A stretch of 64,000 bases of DNA, taken from the NCBI RefSeq assembly GCF_023091745.1, contig NC_068910.1, positions 176,693,170 through 176,757,169 on the forward strand, in the 5' to 3' direction. Of the stretch, positions 1 to 10,575 are shown one piece after another. The DNA is from Budorcas taxicolor. Its lineage: Eukaryota > Chordata > Mammalia > Artiodactyla > Bovidae. A program made the position numbers and the translations under genes. The number at the start of each line of letters is the position of its first letter. Position 1 is the first letter of the stretch. The notes under the pieces are model-generated. The model made no database searches and was not told where the DNA came from. It worked only from the letters and a program-made list of their open reading frames with translations.

Positions 1-83
1 ACTGACCTAGACCATGATTCATCTGTTCATTTTTTAAATCATTTGAATTTATAGAGAAAATAAGACATTTAAAATTGGCTTTT

Positions 84-1012
84 CAGGGAGAATGGATACA
101 CCATGATATGGTTGCTGATACGCAGATGACACCACTTTAATGGCAGAAAGTGAAGAACTAAAGAGCCTCTTAATGATGGTGAAAGAGGAGAGTAAAAGAA
201 CTGGCTTAAAACTTAACATTCAAAAACTGAAGATCATAGCATCTGGTCCCATTACTTCATGGCAAACAGATGCGAAAAAAGTGGAAACACAACAGATTTT
301 ATTTTCTTGGGCTCCAAAATCACTGTGACTGCAGCCATGAAAGTAAAAGACGCTTGCTCCTTGGAAAAAAAGCTATGACAAACCTAGACAGAGTATTAAA
401 AAGCAGAGACATTATTTTGCCAACAAAGGTTCGTATAGTCAAAGTTGTAGTTTTTCTAGTAGTCATGTACGGATGTGAGGGTTGGACCATAAAGAAAGCT
501 AAGCACCAAAGAACTGATGTTTTTGAACTGTGGTACTAGAGAAGACTCTTAGGAGTCCCTTGGACAGCACGATCAAATCAGTCAATCCTAAGGGAAATCA
601 GTCATGAATATTCATTGGAATGACTGATGCTGAAGCTGAAGCTCCAATACTCTGGCTACCTGATGTGAAGACATGACTCATTAGAAAAGACCCTGATGCT
701 GGAAAAGATTAAAGACAGGAGGAGAGGAGTGCGACAGAGGATGAGATAGTTGGAAGGCATCATTGACTCAATGGACATGAGTTTAAGTAAATTGTGGGAG
801 ATAGTGAGGGACAGGGAAGCCTGGTGTGTTGCAGTTCATGGGGTCACAAAGGGTAGGACACGGCTTTCACAAAGGGAAGGACAGAGCTTAGCGACTGAAC
901 AACAGATGTATGCTGAGCCCCTTCATTGTTCCCCTGAAACTATTACAACTATAGCCCACTGTTAATGGGCTAAACTCCAATATAAAATTAAAAGTTAAAA
1001 ATAAATAAGTAA
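84..1012 (+). mobile_element. L1 3' end, split by a BovB insertion
   Basis: A short L1 3'-end phrase (GGGAGAATGGATACA) lies at about 93-107. The L1 tail resumes at about 908 (GCTGAGCCCCTTCATTGTTC, then ATGGGCTAAACTCCAATA) and ends in an A-rich tail near 1012. The BovB piece at about 108-907 sits between, so the BovB is the younger insertion. Confidence 0.65.
108..907 (+). mobile_element. BovB (RTE) LINE, 3' fragment
   Basis: This is a 5'-truncated copy beginning in the reverse-transcriptase region (GCAGATGACACCACTTTAATG) and running to the end of the ORF and 3' tail (GGGTCACAAAGG... GACTGAAC). The reading frame is broken by several stops and frameshifts, so it is inactive. It runs antisense to MME and lies downstream of the last exon seen. 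Confidence 0.85.
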
Positions 1013-1226
1013 ATAATGGGCCACATGACTTAAATACTAAGAATCAAGACACAAACAAGGAATTTCAAGTTTATTTGTTTCTTAAAAGATCTTCATTTGT
1101 TCTGTTGAGAATACTCAGTCAAACGAAGCTCACTATTACGTATGAGTTTCAGTATCTGCCTGAGTGCAGAAGATAGAGGGTTAAGTTTAAATTATGTAGT
1201 TTAGTTTTGTTGGGTTTTTGGTTTAC

Positions 1227-1292
1227 CTCTTTATATGCTGCAGTGCACTCATAGTAGTCTCTGGAAGGCAGGCCAAGTTGAGGTTGGTCAAT
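1227..1292 (-). CDS. MME: MME seventh coding exon (residues 219-240), last in window
   Basis: This 66-base phase-0 exon has acceptor TTTTTTATAG and donor GTAAAC. It encodes IDQPQLGLPSRDYYECTAAYKE, 22 residues. It includes the conserved L-P-S-R-D-Y-Y segment of M13 enzymes and Cys234. Against human (from memory), Gln223 replaces Arg and Ala236-Ala237 replaces Gly-Ile. No later neprilysin exon was found between 1 and 1224, so the gene continues off the left edge. Confidence 0.96.
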
Positions 1293-1700
1293 CTATAAAA
1301 AATGTTCAAAGAAGAAAATATTCAGTTGACAAATTATGAGCATGCCTACCTATGTGTAAGCAAGATCTTAATGCTCTCGCTCTATATAACAAGATAACAC
1401 TGAATGAATACACAATTAAGAAATGGTTTCCATAATACTTCTCAGTGTTAAACTGATGGGTAGGTGAGACAATCTGGAAGATCATATTACAGATATTTGA
1501 GAGAAACCAGGGAAATCTTAAACCCACAAAAACCATATGGGGAAGGAGTTTAATGTATAACAATGGGAGAGATAAACAAATACACATTAGAATCTAGGGC
1601 TGGAGAGTTTTATACTTTTATAGGACATTTCAGGTCCCTGAGTTTCTAATATACTCCCTTGCTGGATGTTTTCTTCTGCCCCTACCCTTAACTGTAATGG

Positions 1701-1727
1701 AAATAAATAAATAAATAAATAAATAAA
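1701..1727. repeat. (AAAT)n microsatellite
   Basis: About seven tandem AAAT units lie inside the MME intron after the exon at 3557-3439. Confidence 0.9.
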
Positions 1728-1814
1728 AGGTAGAAAACCTTTATGGTGACTCAAGAAATTCTAAGCTAGCAGAAATCTTGCCAGAGATTTTTTTGAGACT
1801 CTCTACCCTAAGAG

Positions 1815-2024
1815 GGGGCTTCCTTGGTAGCTCAGTTGGTAAAAATCTGCCTGCAATGCAGGAGATCGGGGTTCAATCCCTGGGTCGGGAAGATTCCATG
1901 GAGAAGGGAATGTGTTAGTATTCTTGCCTGGAGAATCCCTACAGAAGAGGAGCCTGGTGGGTTATAATCCATGAGATGACAAAGAGTCGGACATGACTGA
2001 GCAACAAACACACACACACACAAC
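1815..2024 (+). mobile_element. Bov-tA SINE with 10-bp target-site duplication
   Basis: The tRNA-derived head (GGGCTTCCTTGGTAGCTCAG) and the body ending in GAGTCGGACATGACTGAG are clear, followed by a short (CA)n. ACCCTAAGAG flanks it at 1805-1814 and 2025-2034. Confidence 0.93.
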
Positions 2025-2034
2025 ACCCTAAGAG

Positions 2035-2934
2035 GACAGAGGAGACTCCTCTTCAGTTCTCTTCAGAGCTGCCCCGCTCAGGACATCAGCAGAACCAGCT
2101 GCCAGCTAAGCATATGAAAGAGGTAAACTATCTCTGCTCCAGCATGTCCACTCCACCCTGGATACCTCACGAAAGCTCCTAGACATCCTCGCAGCTTTGT
2201 GAGATTCTCTTCTACATGCTGCACGGTAAGTGGGTAAAGTAAACTAGAGCATTTATGGATGGAAGTGAGAAACCTAGCAGTGTAAAGAAACAGGGCAATA
2301 TAAAAGAAACAGAACCCAGAAGACTGGCGGGGAAAGAACCAGAAGACATCCCCACAGGAGGGGTCCTGTTCCTTCTCTAACCTTCCGAGCCTCCTTAGCA
2401 ACCCTCATATGGTGATCAAGCAGGATGCTGGCATTCCACAGCCAAAGGAGAGACTCTAGGAAGGCAGAAAGGATCCATTGCAGACGAGTCAGGTTCAATT
2501 GTTTTCATGGTTTTAATAAAAATGACCATAAGGATTTATATAACTGTGACATACATAAGCTTCTGTGACCTGTAACTTTTGGTAGTTTCTTTTACAGGAG
2601 ACTAAAGAAAAGTTCTGTAAATGTTTTACTCCATTCCAAACATACTTATTAAGTACTAATCTCATCTTAAGCGATGTCTTAGGTTAACCTAAATGAATGG
2701 TTTATACTCTAAAAAAAATCAAATAAAGCCCTTTAAAAAGAATGACATTTTGCTTACTTTAACTGGGGAAAAAAAAGTACAGATGTAGCAAGCATCAAAA
2801 TTATGTTCAAAATCCCATTTTTATGATCTTGTTGGAGTCAATTAGGAATTTCTGATTTCTAACCTATATTACTTATACAGACTAGACCATGCTCCTTTCA
2901 TGAACATACAGAGAAATCAAGTGCTTTTTCTAAA
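2035..2934. other. Unassigned intronic sequence
   Basis: No exon, RNA gene or confident repeat was recognised. Short open frames on the minus strand at 2078-2498 have no recognisable domain. Confidence 0.5.
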
Positions 2935-3148
2935 TTGTTGTTGTTTAGTCACTAAGTTGTGTCCAACTCTTTGTGACTCCGTGGACTGTAGCCCACCAGG
3001 CTCCTCTGCCCCTGGGATTCCCCAAGCCAAGAATACTGGAGTGGATTGCCATGCCTGCCTCCAGGGGATCTTCCTGCCCCAGGGATCAAACTCAAGTCTC
3101 CTGTATTGGCAGGTGGGTTCTTTACCACTGAGCCACCAGGGAAGCCCC
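2935..3148 (-). mobile_element. Bov-tA SINE with target-site duplication
   Basis: The reverse-complement tRNA head ends the element (GAGCCACCAGGGAAGCCC). TTTTCTAAA flanks it at 2926-2934 and 3149-3157. It shares the MME orientation. Confidence 0.93.
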
Positions 3149-3438
3149 TTTTCTAAACAGGAGAGACCTAAAGTCTTTCATTTCTTATCATTTATTTTTA
3201 TAAAGGGAGAACTGTCTAAACAAAGATAGCAGAAAGGAGAGTTGAATGTCTAAAACACAGCATCAAGAAAACAGTTTCAAAATTGGAAATCCAGGTATCT
3301 GTCCTTGAATTTATTACCACTTTGTTCCTACAATTCAAATAAAAATAGGCCTTATTTCAAAATATCAATAACAACAATGCATGTGAATGTTTTGTCACAA
3401 TTTAAAGATAACTCTGGCTGTTGGCCATACAAACTTAC

Positions 3439-3557
3439 ATGAATTATATGATTCGTAGAGTTTTTATCATCAGTGCCAACAAAAAAATTAATAATGACTT
3501 TTTTTCCATATTTAGAATTCAGTTGCGCAATAGATTTCTCAGCTGTCCACGAAGAAC
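3439..3557 (-). CDS. MME: MME sixth coding exon (residues 179-218)
   Basis: This 119-base exon lies after a 119-bp intron, with acceptor CTTTAG and donor GTAAGT. It encodes GSSWTAEKSIAQLNSKYG, then KKVIINFFVGTDDKNSTNHIIH, ending on a complete codon. The VGTDDKN core is typical of M13 peptidases. Residues 211-213 read Asn-Ser-Thr, a potential N-glycosylation sequon; the human protein, as I recall it, has Asn-Ser-Val here and so lacks it. The intron downstream is about 2.1 kb. Confidence 0.97.
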
Positions 3558-3676
3558 CTAAAGAAATGAAAGGTGAAGTATATTATTAGATGCTTAATGC
3601 ATTAATACGATACTATAGTATAATAATAACAGATTTTATACAGAAATAATTTTTTTTAAAGGGAAAACTGTCTTAC

Positions 3677-3772
3677 CATATTTTTGCTCCCAGTTTTCTA
3701 GCGCCACTGGCCAATCATATATATCTGGCAACAGTCTGAGCAGAGGTTCTCCGCCTCTGCTCTCAATAGCAG
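3677..3772 (-). CDS. MME: MME fifth coding exon (residues 147-178)
   Basis: This 96-base exon encodes TAIESRGGEPLLRLLPDIY, then DWPVALENWEQKY, with donor GTAAGA. It is separated from the previous exon by an intron of only 86 bp, whose acceptor (TTTTTTAAAG) has a short, A-interrupted pyrimidine tract. Its reading frame and length match neprilysin. Against human (from memory) the visible changes are Thr147 for Ser, Glu150 for Asp, Arg159 for Lys and Leu171 for Thr. It belongs to the mainly helical M13 N-terminal region. Confidence 0.97.
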
Positions 3773-3858
3773 CTTTAAAAAATAATGAATATAAATATAT
3801 TATGAAGTCTATACATATTTTGGCATACTCCTAGTAAAATAAAATAAAGAGCACTTAC

Positions 3859-3939
3859 TTTCATTTATACAAGATCTATATAACATTTTTGCTTTCTGCA
3901 CTGCTATTATATCTTCAGTTTTGGGTTCCTGAAGGACAT
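3859..3939 (-). CDS. MME: MME fourth coding exon (residues 120-146)
   Basis: This 81-base exon has acceptor CATTTCAG and donor GTAAGT. It encodes DVLQEPKTEDIIAVQKAKML, then YRSCINE. Cys143 is a conserved disulfide cysteine and Asn145 is a known N-glycosylation position in neprilysin. The codon split at the exon end is completed as Thr147, so the sequon reads Asn-Glu-Thr; human has Asn-Glu-Ser (from memory), which keeps the site. A pair of overlapping inverted repeats lies 120-180 bases upstream of the acceptor (see findings). Confidence 0.97.
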
Positions 3940-4060
3940 CTGAAATGGAGTGTTGGTAAAACACATCAGTATAATTGTTCATTTGCAGCTCTAAATAATA
4001 TTTTCAATGCAAGTTTGGTTAAAAAACAAAACAAAACACAGCAACTTGTATGTGTTCATA

Positions 4061-4120
4061 CCTCTCCCATTCCAGGAGAGGCAGATGGCAACTCCTGGAA
4101 CGGGAGAGGGAGTTGCCATC
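4061..4120. repeat. Two overlapping inverted repeats (alternative hairpins)
   Basis: CCTCTCCCATTCCAGGA at 4061-4077 pairs with 4093-4109 (17 bp, one mismatch, 15-base loop). GATGGCAACTCC at 4084-4095 pairs perfectly with 4109-4120 (12 bp, 13-base loop). The second arm of each overlaps the other hairpin, so only one can form at a time. They lie 120-180 bases upstream of an MME acceptor. Confidence 0.85.
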
Positions 4121-4409
4121 TTATGAGATCATTATTCCTGGTAGAGAAGGAGGAGTTACTTTCATTAGCCAACTTAAATGAAAGTCTTTTTGACTAGATT
4201 ATTAGTTTCTGGTGAACAGTGATATGTACTGCTCTGCCGTACAGAAGTTACTTTTTCTGGTATTGAGATTAAAAAGAAAACAAATTTGTTTTGGAATTTT
4301 GAATTTAATATGATAGTGTTCTTGATGGTTGGAGGGTAATTATTTTTGTGTGATCATACTGTTCATGCTCCAAATGAAATGTTCTACTTGCTTGGATATT
4401 AAAAAATAG

Positions 4410-4430
4410 TAAAAAAAAAAAAAAAAAAAG
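4410..4430. repeat. Poly(A) tract
   Basis: An uninterrupted A run of about 19-20 lies in the MME intron. No SINE body was recognised next to it. Confidence 0.85.
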
Positions 4431-4889
4431 TTTTTATTTTTACAAAGTAACTTCTAAACGAGAACACAGAATGTAGGATAACAAAGGGCTAGACACAACT
4501 TCCTCAACTTCCCAGGGAGAATGTCTTGATTATATCTGGATTAGAACAGATATACCTAGTCTGGAAGGCAAATCTTGGTAATATCTTATAGCAACTTCAA
4601 CACAGGGCCAGGGTAGAAAGAACATGCATGTCCTGTTTAACAGAAATCATTTAATTTCTCCTGCAAAATGCATAAAGATGCCACCTTCATGGATAATACA
4701 GCATTTATCATGTTATATTCAAATGAAAGCAGGAATGCTGAAATGCCAACATATTCATTTTAGTGTCTTCCATCCTTAGAGTGACTCAGCAATGGTCCAC
4801 AAAACTTGGAGGGATTATCAACTTTTAATTTTGTGTGACACTCCCTGTAATGGCTTTTACACTCCCAAGTAAAATCTTGAAAATGGATG

Positions 4890-5097
4890 TTATTAGTTGC
4901 TAAGTTGTGCCTGACTCTTTTGTGACCCCATAGAGTATGGCCCACCAGGCTCTTCTGTCCATGGGATTTCCCAGGCAAGAATAGTGGAGTGGGCTGCCAT
5001 TTCCTTCTTCAGGGGATCTTCCTGACCCCGGGGGACCGAACCCACATCTCCTGCACTGGCAGGCAGATTCTCTACCACTGAGCCACCTGGGAAGGCC
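4890..5097 (-). mobile_element. Bov-tA SINE next to an MME splice donor
   Basis: The reverse-complement Bov-tA body and tRNA head end at GAGCCACCTGGGAAGGCC. AAAATGGAT flanks it at 4881-4889 and 5100-5108. Its tRNA head begins about 57 bp downstream of the donor of the exon at 5316-5155, in the sense orientation of the gene. Confidence 0.92.
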
Positions 5098-5154
5098 TTA
5101 AAATGGATATATTAAGACAGAAATCCTTGATACATAGACTTAAACTTCACTAAC

Positions 5155-5316
5155 CTTTCAAAACGACTTCTAATTCATCTCTTAAAATGTCAAAGTTACT
5201 GTAACGAGAGCTGGTCTCAGGAATGACGTTACGTTTCAACCAGCCTCCGCAAGCATATTTGAAAAAGTCCGCACAAGGCTCAACAGTGGCATCCATGTTC
5301 TGGATCAGTCGAGCGG
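5155..5316 (-). CDS. MME: MME third coding exon (residues 66-119)
   Basis: The acceptor is TCTTTCAG and the donor GTTAGT. The 162-base exon encodes AARLIQNMDATVEPCADFF, continues through KYACGGWLKRNVIPETSSRY, and ends DELEVVLK. It opens the M13 peptidase N-terminal domain. Cys80 and Cys88 are visible, as is the family pattern C-x2-F(F/Y)-x2-A-C-G-x-W. Arg103 (Arg102 when the initiator Met is not counted) is the residue known to contact the free carboxylate of substrates and explains dipeptidyl-carboxypeptidase behaviour. Against human (from memory) I see Val for Thr at 77, Ala for Thr at 81 and Ser for Gly at 105. A Bov-tA SINE in the same orientation begins about 57 bp inside the downstream intron. 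Confidence 0.98.
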
Positions 5317-5399
5317 CTGAAAGACCAGAGAAAGGATGAGATACAGTGAAGGGTTTGTTTCATAAGTAGTTTGGAAGGGGAAAAAAAGAGACACGTTAC

Positions 5400-6490
5400 T
5401 TCTTTATGATCAAGTCAACTGGACTGATGCTCTTCTTTTTACTTGTGCAACTGTGGACTCAGGTTGAGTGATGAATATTACCTGTGTATACTCCTTCTTC
5501 CTTTTCTATAGTTGGTTGGTTTTATTCTTGAGAGGTCTGGGTCCTCCTATCCTGCATCTTATCTCTTTCTTTAAATAACCAAGTGTCTTGCTAGTTTCTA
5601 CCTCAGATGAAAGAAAGAATGAAGGCCTGCCTTAGCCGTCCTGGGCCTGGAGTCACTCTGCACTCTGATAACTTTGGCTGCTGACTTTGTTTTTCAAGGT
5701 GCTGTGACCTTTGACCATCTACGAGGATCTAAGGCATGTGGGATTGTTAATGAATTTTATTGTTTCAGTAAAGATCTGAAGCTATAGTTAGTACTTCTTG
5801 GACTCTGTTTACAATATTTCTGCAATTCATACTGGATATCCAATTTGCATTTGTTTATGTAGAGTCTGACATTATAAAATTAGCTGTAAGCTTGTTAGTT
5901 TTTCTTTCATCCACGATTTTATCTTTGAGAATTATGATGAAAAAACAAATCAACCAATGTTGAGTATTTACAATGTGCAAAACACTGACTGTACTAGGTG
6001 TCTCAATTAATAAAGAGATGCATGAAGAGAAAAATATTATATTATGTACAAGACTCCTGTGCTCACAATTTCTACACCTGAAATAGTGAGAAAACCCTAC
6101 CATTGCCCTCCCCACATTCTTTCTCATACAAGTTGAACTGTTTTGCAAGGAAAACAAAAGAGCAATTGAGAATTCATCTGCATCAAGAAAGTATAAGTTC
6201 TCAAGTGAGCTTTTGAAAATACTTTGCCTTCTGAATAAATTAATTAATTAAACACTTTTAAAGAACTGCTGAGCTGTGTGGATTTTTCCAGCTTGGAATA
6301 GTAAATCTGTCTTCCAGCTGAGCCTCGAGCCCCTGCTTCTGACCCTTTCTGGACACGTTTGCCTGGCTCTCGTCTCAGTCTCCATCTTTTTAAGACTAAA
6401 CTCTGGGTCGCCTCCAAACCAGTCCTCTCTGGATGTCTGTACTTAGGCAAGCTGTTCAATTGTTATCACAGCCTCGTAGGTTTGAAATCT
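5400..6490. other. Unassigned sequence in the giant MME intron
   Basis: No exon or confident repeat was recognised. The minus-strand open frames here have no domain and are not supported as genes. Confidence 0.45.
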
Positions 6491-6825
6491 TGAGTAGAAT
6501 TCTGTGTCTCATGCTCTCTCTTGGGCTATCAGTAACCCTTTAGCCTTTTTCCTATACTCTAGACAATCAATGTCAACCTAATTTACATCTTCATCCCTTT
6601 GGACTAGACATCACCCAACTACTCCTCTTGCTCTTCATAGTACTATCTCTCTACTTCTATACATATGTTGCATATCTTTCACAAGTTAAACTTCCCCAAA
6701 GACCCTTTTGCTCTAGCTACTCCCTTGCTCAGAAATGTCAGTGGCTTGACACTGCCCAGGTTAAATTATGAACTCCTGAACTTGGCTAATCAAAAGTGTC
6801 TACCTTCTCTCTTTTTTCCTGTCTA

Positions 6826-7018
6826 TGTGAAGTCACTCAGTCGTATCCGACTCTTTGCGACCCCATGGACTGTAGCCTCCATCCATGGGATTTCCCAGGC
6901 AAGAGTGCTGGCGTGGGTTGCCATTTCCTTCTCCAGGGGATCTCCCTGAGCCAGGAATCGAACCCGGGTCTCCCGCATTGCAGGTAAATGCTTTACCGTC
7001 TGAGCCACCAGGGAAACC
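6826..7018 (-). mobile_element. Bov-tA SINE
   Basis: It runs from GTGAAGTCACTCAGTCGTAT to the reverse-complement head CTGAGCCACCAGGGAAACCC. It is well preserved. Confidence 0.92.
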
Positions 7019-7146
7019 CTTTTTCCTCTCTGGGTTTTCACAAAAACACTGTACTTTGGCCAGGTGGGTTTTGCCGCATGGAACAAACACTCCTGTGCTT
7101 CTCTACCCTGCATCTTTGTTTCTCTCCTCCTCACTCCACCCTTGTT

Positions 7147-7575
7147 TAAAAAAACAGTTTTATTGGAGTACAGTTCCTTTGTAAGGTTGTGTGAGTTTCT
7201 CCTGTACAGAAAAGTGAATCAGCTATACATAAATATATATTCCCTCTTTGTCACCACAGAGCAACGAGTAGAGTTCCCTGTGCCATGCAGTAGGTTCCTG
7301 TTAGTTATTTATTTTATACATAGTAGCATAAACATGTCAATCCCAGTCTCCCAGTTCATCCCACCTTCTCTTTCCTCGCCTTGGTATCCGTATGTTTGTG
7401 TCTTTATTTCTGCTTTGCAAATAGGTTCATCTGTACCATTTTCCTAGATTCCACATATATGTGTTAATATACGATTTTTTTTTCCTCCTTCTGACTTACT
7501 TCCCACCATATGACATGCTCAAGGTCTACCCATGTCTCTGTAAATGGCACAATTTTGTTCCTTTTTATGGCTGAG
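7147..7575 (-). mobile_element. L1 3' end
   Basis: The reverse-complement L1 3' region has the phrases GTGAATCAGCTATACATA, CAGTAGGTTCCTGTTAGTTA and GGCTGAGTAGAAAC. It is inserted into L2-like sequence. Confidence 0.75.
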
Positions 7576-8959
7576 TAGAAACTTGACCCTTTTAACTTCT
7601 CCCATTCTTTCCAAATTCTACCCACTATTCAAGGTTCAGTTTCTGTCCCATCTCTTCCAAACCATAGGGAAAATTTCTTTCTCTGAACTCCTGGGAGGTC
7701 ACTGTCTCACTCAGTCTTAAATGCTCTAGATTAGGCTATTTTGAATTTCTCCTGTGAATACCTGCTGAGTCTTCCTAACCATTCTGTTGATGAACTCAAC
7801 CTCTTTGTATTCCTGTCACCTGGAATGTTCAGTAAAATGCGTTGTTTGTATGATGACATTACTGAATCATCAATGAGTCCTTTACTTGTTCCTCCTACAC
7901 ATCTCCTTCCCCAGTTCCTGCAGGTCAGACCAGTTCTCATTTCACAGCCTCCAGAGTCAATCCCACACTTCCAGTTCCCACAGTTCCCATTCTTTCTTGG
8001 GCCTTCCTCTCTAAGGCTCTATTCATGTCCTTTCACCAAAGTATGGCCCCAGGCCTCTCCCCATGCCATCCATCCCACGTGTCAAATGGATTCACACTAT
8101 CCTAGCATTTCAGTATGAGATTTTCCACTCCAAACTATTCAATATTCCACTACAAAGTACTCAATCGTCTCGCATTCATAATAAAATCCAGATTCATAGC
8201 ATAATCTAACCTTAATATACCTAGTGAAGCTTCTCTCACCACTTTCTTACATGAGCCATCTGCCCCAATTAAATGAATGTATTCATTTTATGCTATGAAA
8301 CATCTTACATTTCTCCATTCCTGTAACTTTGACTATGTTGGCTCAACCCTTGTCAAAATATCCTTTTTTACTTTTTCACATTCAGAAATTTTAGGCTTGT
8401 TCAAGGCCCAGTTCAAATCCTTTTTCTTCATGAAGGACGGTCCCTACAAAGCCCATACTGGCTGACATCCATTTTTCTGTTGGAAAATCCATTGCCTCTT
8501 CACCTGGATTGTGGTTCCCGTAAAGGTAGAGATACAATTTCCAGTTTTCTCTCAGAGCCTAACATTGTGCTTGATCAAGACTTGTCAGTAAAAATTCTAA
8601 CTTGAAACTTCGGTAAAGATTAAGAAATAGATCCTAAAAAGGAGAAAATGAAAATCTCTTAAACTTTTAAGGAAATGAAGATAGGATGACAGGGGAAATA
8701 AAAATAAAGACCTTAAATAATAGAAGATTATTATGTAAAGTGAAAAGCCAGAAAGCTGGAACCTGAAAGGACTACTATCTAAAGACATTCTCAGCACACA
8801 TTTTTTAGCAATTTATACAACTCCTGTCTTTCAACATACTTTAAAAAGTGTAAGCTGAATGTTGTAAAGGCAACCACCATTTTGAAAGTACTTCTACTTT
8901 CTTCTATTCTCTAGATGGCTTCTATCCTAACACCACAAAGAGCCATAGACTCCTAGTTA

Positions 8960-9173
8960 GGAGGGCATCATGCTCAGAGGTTAAAACGTCTGCCTCCAAT
9001 GTGGGAGACCTGGGTTCAATCCCTGGGTCGGGAAGTTCCCCTGGAGAAGGAAATGGTAACCCACTCCAGTATTCTTGCCTGGAGAATCCCAGGGATGGAG
9101 AAGCCTGGTAGCCTACAGTCCACGGGGTCGCAGAGTCGGACACGACTGAGTGACTTCACTTTCACTTTCTTTC
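8960..9173 (+). mobile_element. Bov-tA SINE
   Basis: The head is degenerate (GCATCATGCTCAGAGGTTAA), but the body from GGGTTCAATCCCTGGGTCGG to GAGTCGGACACGACTGAGTG is typical. The tail is a short (TTCAC)n-like tract. Confidence 0.9.
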
Positions 9174-9418
9174 AGGAGGGCATCGAACACATACTGACCC
9201 ACCCTGAATGAAAAGGAGGAGCAGTGGCTGAAGTTCCACATTCATGAGCGCAAATGAGCGCAAATACATGCCACGTTCACACAGTCTCACCTCCCACAAC
9301 GAAAAAGACGATCCTTCCCATCTTAGGCTGAATTCCTCACTTGATACCCAGTGAAACTACTTATGTCTGGACAACAAACCAAAGAAGCAGCATTCAAGCA
9401 ATTTGTGAGGTATGTGCA

Positions 9419-9421
<3 letters not shown>

Positions 9422-9458
<37 letters not shown>
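9422..9458. repeat. (GA)n microsatellite
   Basis: About 18 GA units, followed by a degenerate GGCGAGAGCGAG end. Confidence 0.95.
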
Positions 9459-9459
<1 letters not shown>

Positions 9460-9460
<1 letters not shown>

Positions 9461-10575
9461 CGAGAGCGAGCACATCTCTGCCAACCCTTTCGGTGCCACT
9501 TTTAAAGTTTCCCTTTGACCAGAGAGCTCATCGGAGCGCAGGAGCTTCCAATCACATCAAAGAAAGTTCTGTTCTGATGAATATTTTGGGGCCATGGGCC
9601 AAGGCAAGTCATGGGCTAGCACTTTCATGCTGGGGCTTTGATCAACCTTCCTTTAATCTCTTATTGTGGGTTTTGATTCCCGTTTTGCACCTTATCCTCT
9701 GGACCTCCTCTGTGCTGGCTTTCCTTTGAAGTCAGCAGTAGACTCACGGGTAGGAGGGCCATAGGAAACAGACCCACCACTGTCAAGCTGATTGTAATTG
9801 TTTTTATACTTTGCGCTTTGTTTTGAATTACTCAACCTCTCCACAAAGCCACACCTGGGGCTCTTCAGATGTTTCCTAATCTGTGAGTTTCTGACTTCTG
9901 AGTAAACAAATGTGTTTTAAAAACAAACAAAATTATTTTACTTTCATAAACAGGCACAAAAATGATGTAGCAAATGCCTATGTATTGACATGAAATGATG
10001 TTGACCAGATGTTTATAAAGGTGAAAAAATGTGTATATTATGATTTTTTGAAAATCTGCATAAAAACAGAGACAGTCTAAAGGTCTTTACAACAATTATA
10101 TTCCGGTAGAGGGATTATGAGTGTGTTTAATTTTGTGTTATTTGCTTATCTCTATTTTCCAATTTGTATTAGATGAACATGCTTTGCTTTTACAATAAGA
10201 AAAGAGTTTATTTTTAATTTAAGAAAATAGTCACACAAAGACAAGAAAAGTAATCTTTTATTAATAATGAGCTTATTTCTCATGAATGACAATTCTGAAT
10301 GTTCTAGGCTGATAATAAATGGCACACTGTTTTTTTCTCCAACTAATCTTTTTGTAACATTTGCCCAACTTATTTGACCATAGGAATTTAAAAACAAGCT
10401 CAACTACCATCTGGGACATTATTAATTGCTGTATTCATTACCAGGGTCTATCATATGGGTATGGATTAAAAGATGCTACATAAGTTGAGAAAATGTTTAG
10501 AGTCCTTAAGTTAGTCAAACTTGTTCTGAATCCCTGAGCTTCCCCACTTTCTAGTTGTAAAAGAATAAGTAGTTC
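9460..10575. other. Unassigned intronic sequence
   Basis: No exon or confident repeat was recognised between the GA tract and the CHR SINE. Confidence 0.45.

Larger units (their letters stand above)
6500..8600 (+). mobile_element. L2 LINE relic, interrupted
   Basis: This is a divergent L2-like sequence, with phrases such as CTCCCTTGCTCAGAAATGTC and AAGGCCCAGTTCAAATCC. It is broken by a Bov-tA (6826-7018) and an L1 piece (7147-7575). Orientation and edges are judged by eye. Confidence 0.5.

Noticed and set aside
1815..2024. Possible tRNA gene from the tRNA-like SINE head (and the same for all other Bov-tA heads)
   Set aside because: The tRNA-like part is a degenerate SINE promoter followed by the Bov-A body and target duplications, so it is not a functional tRNA gene.
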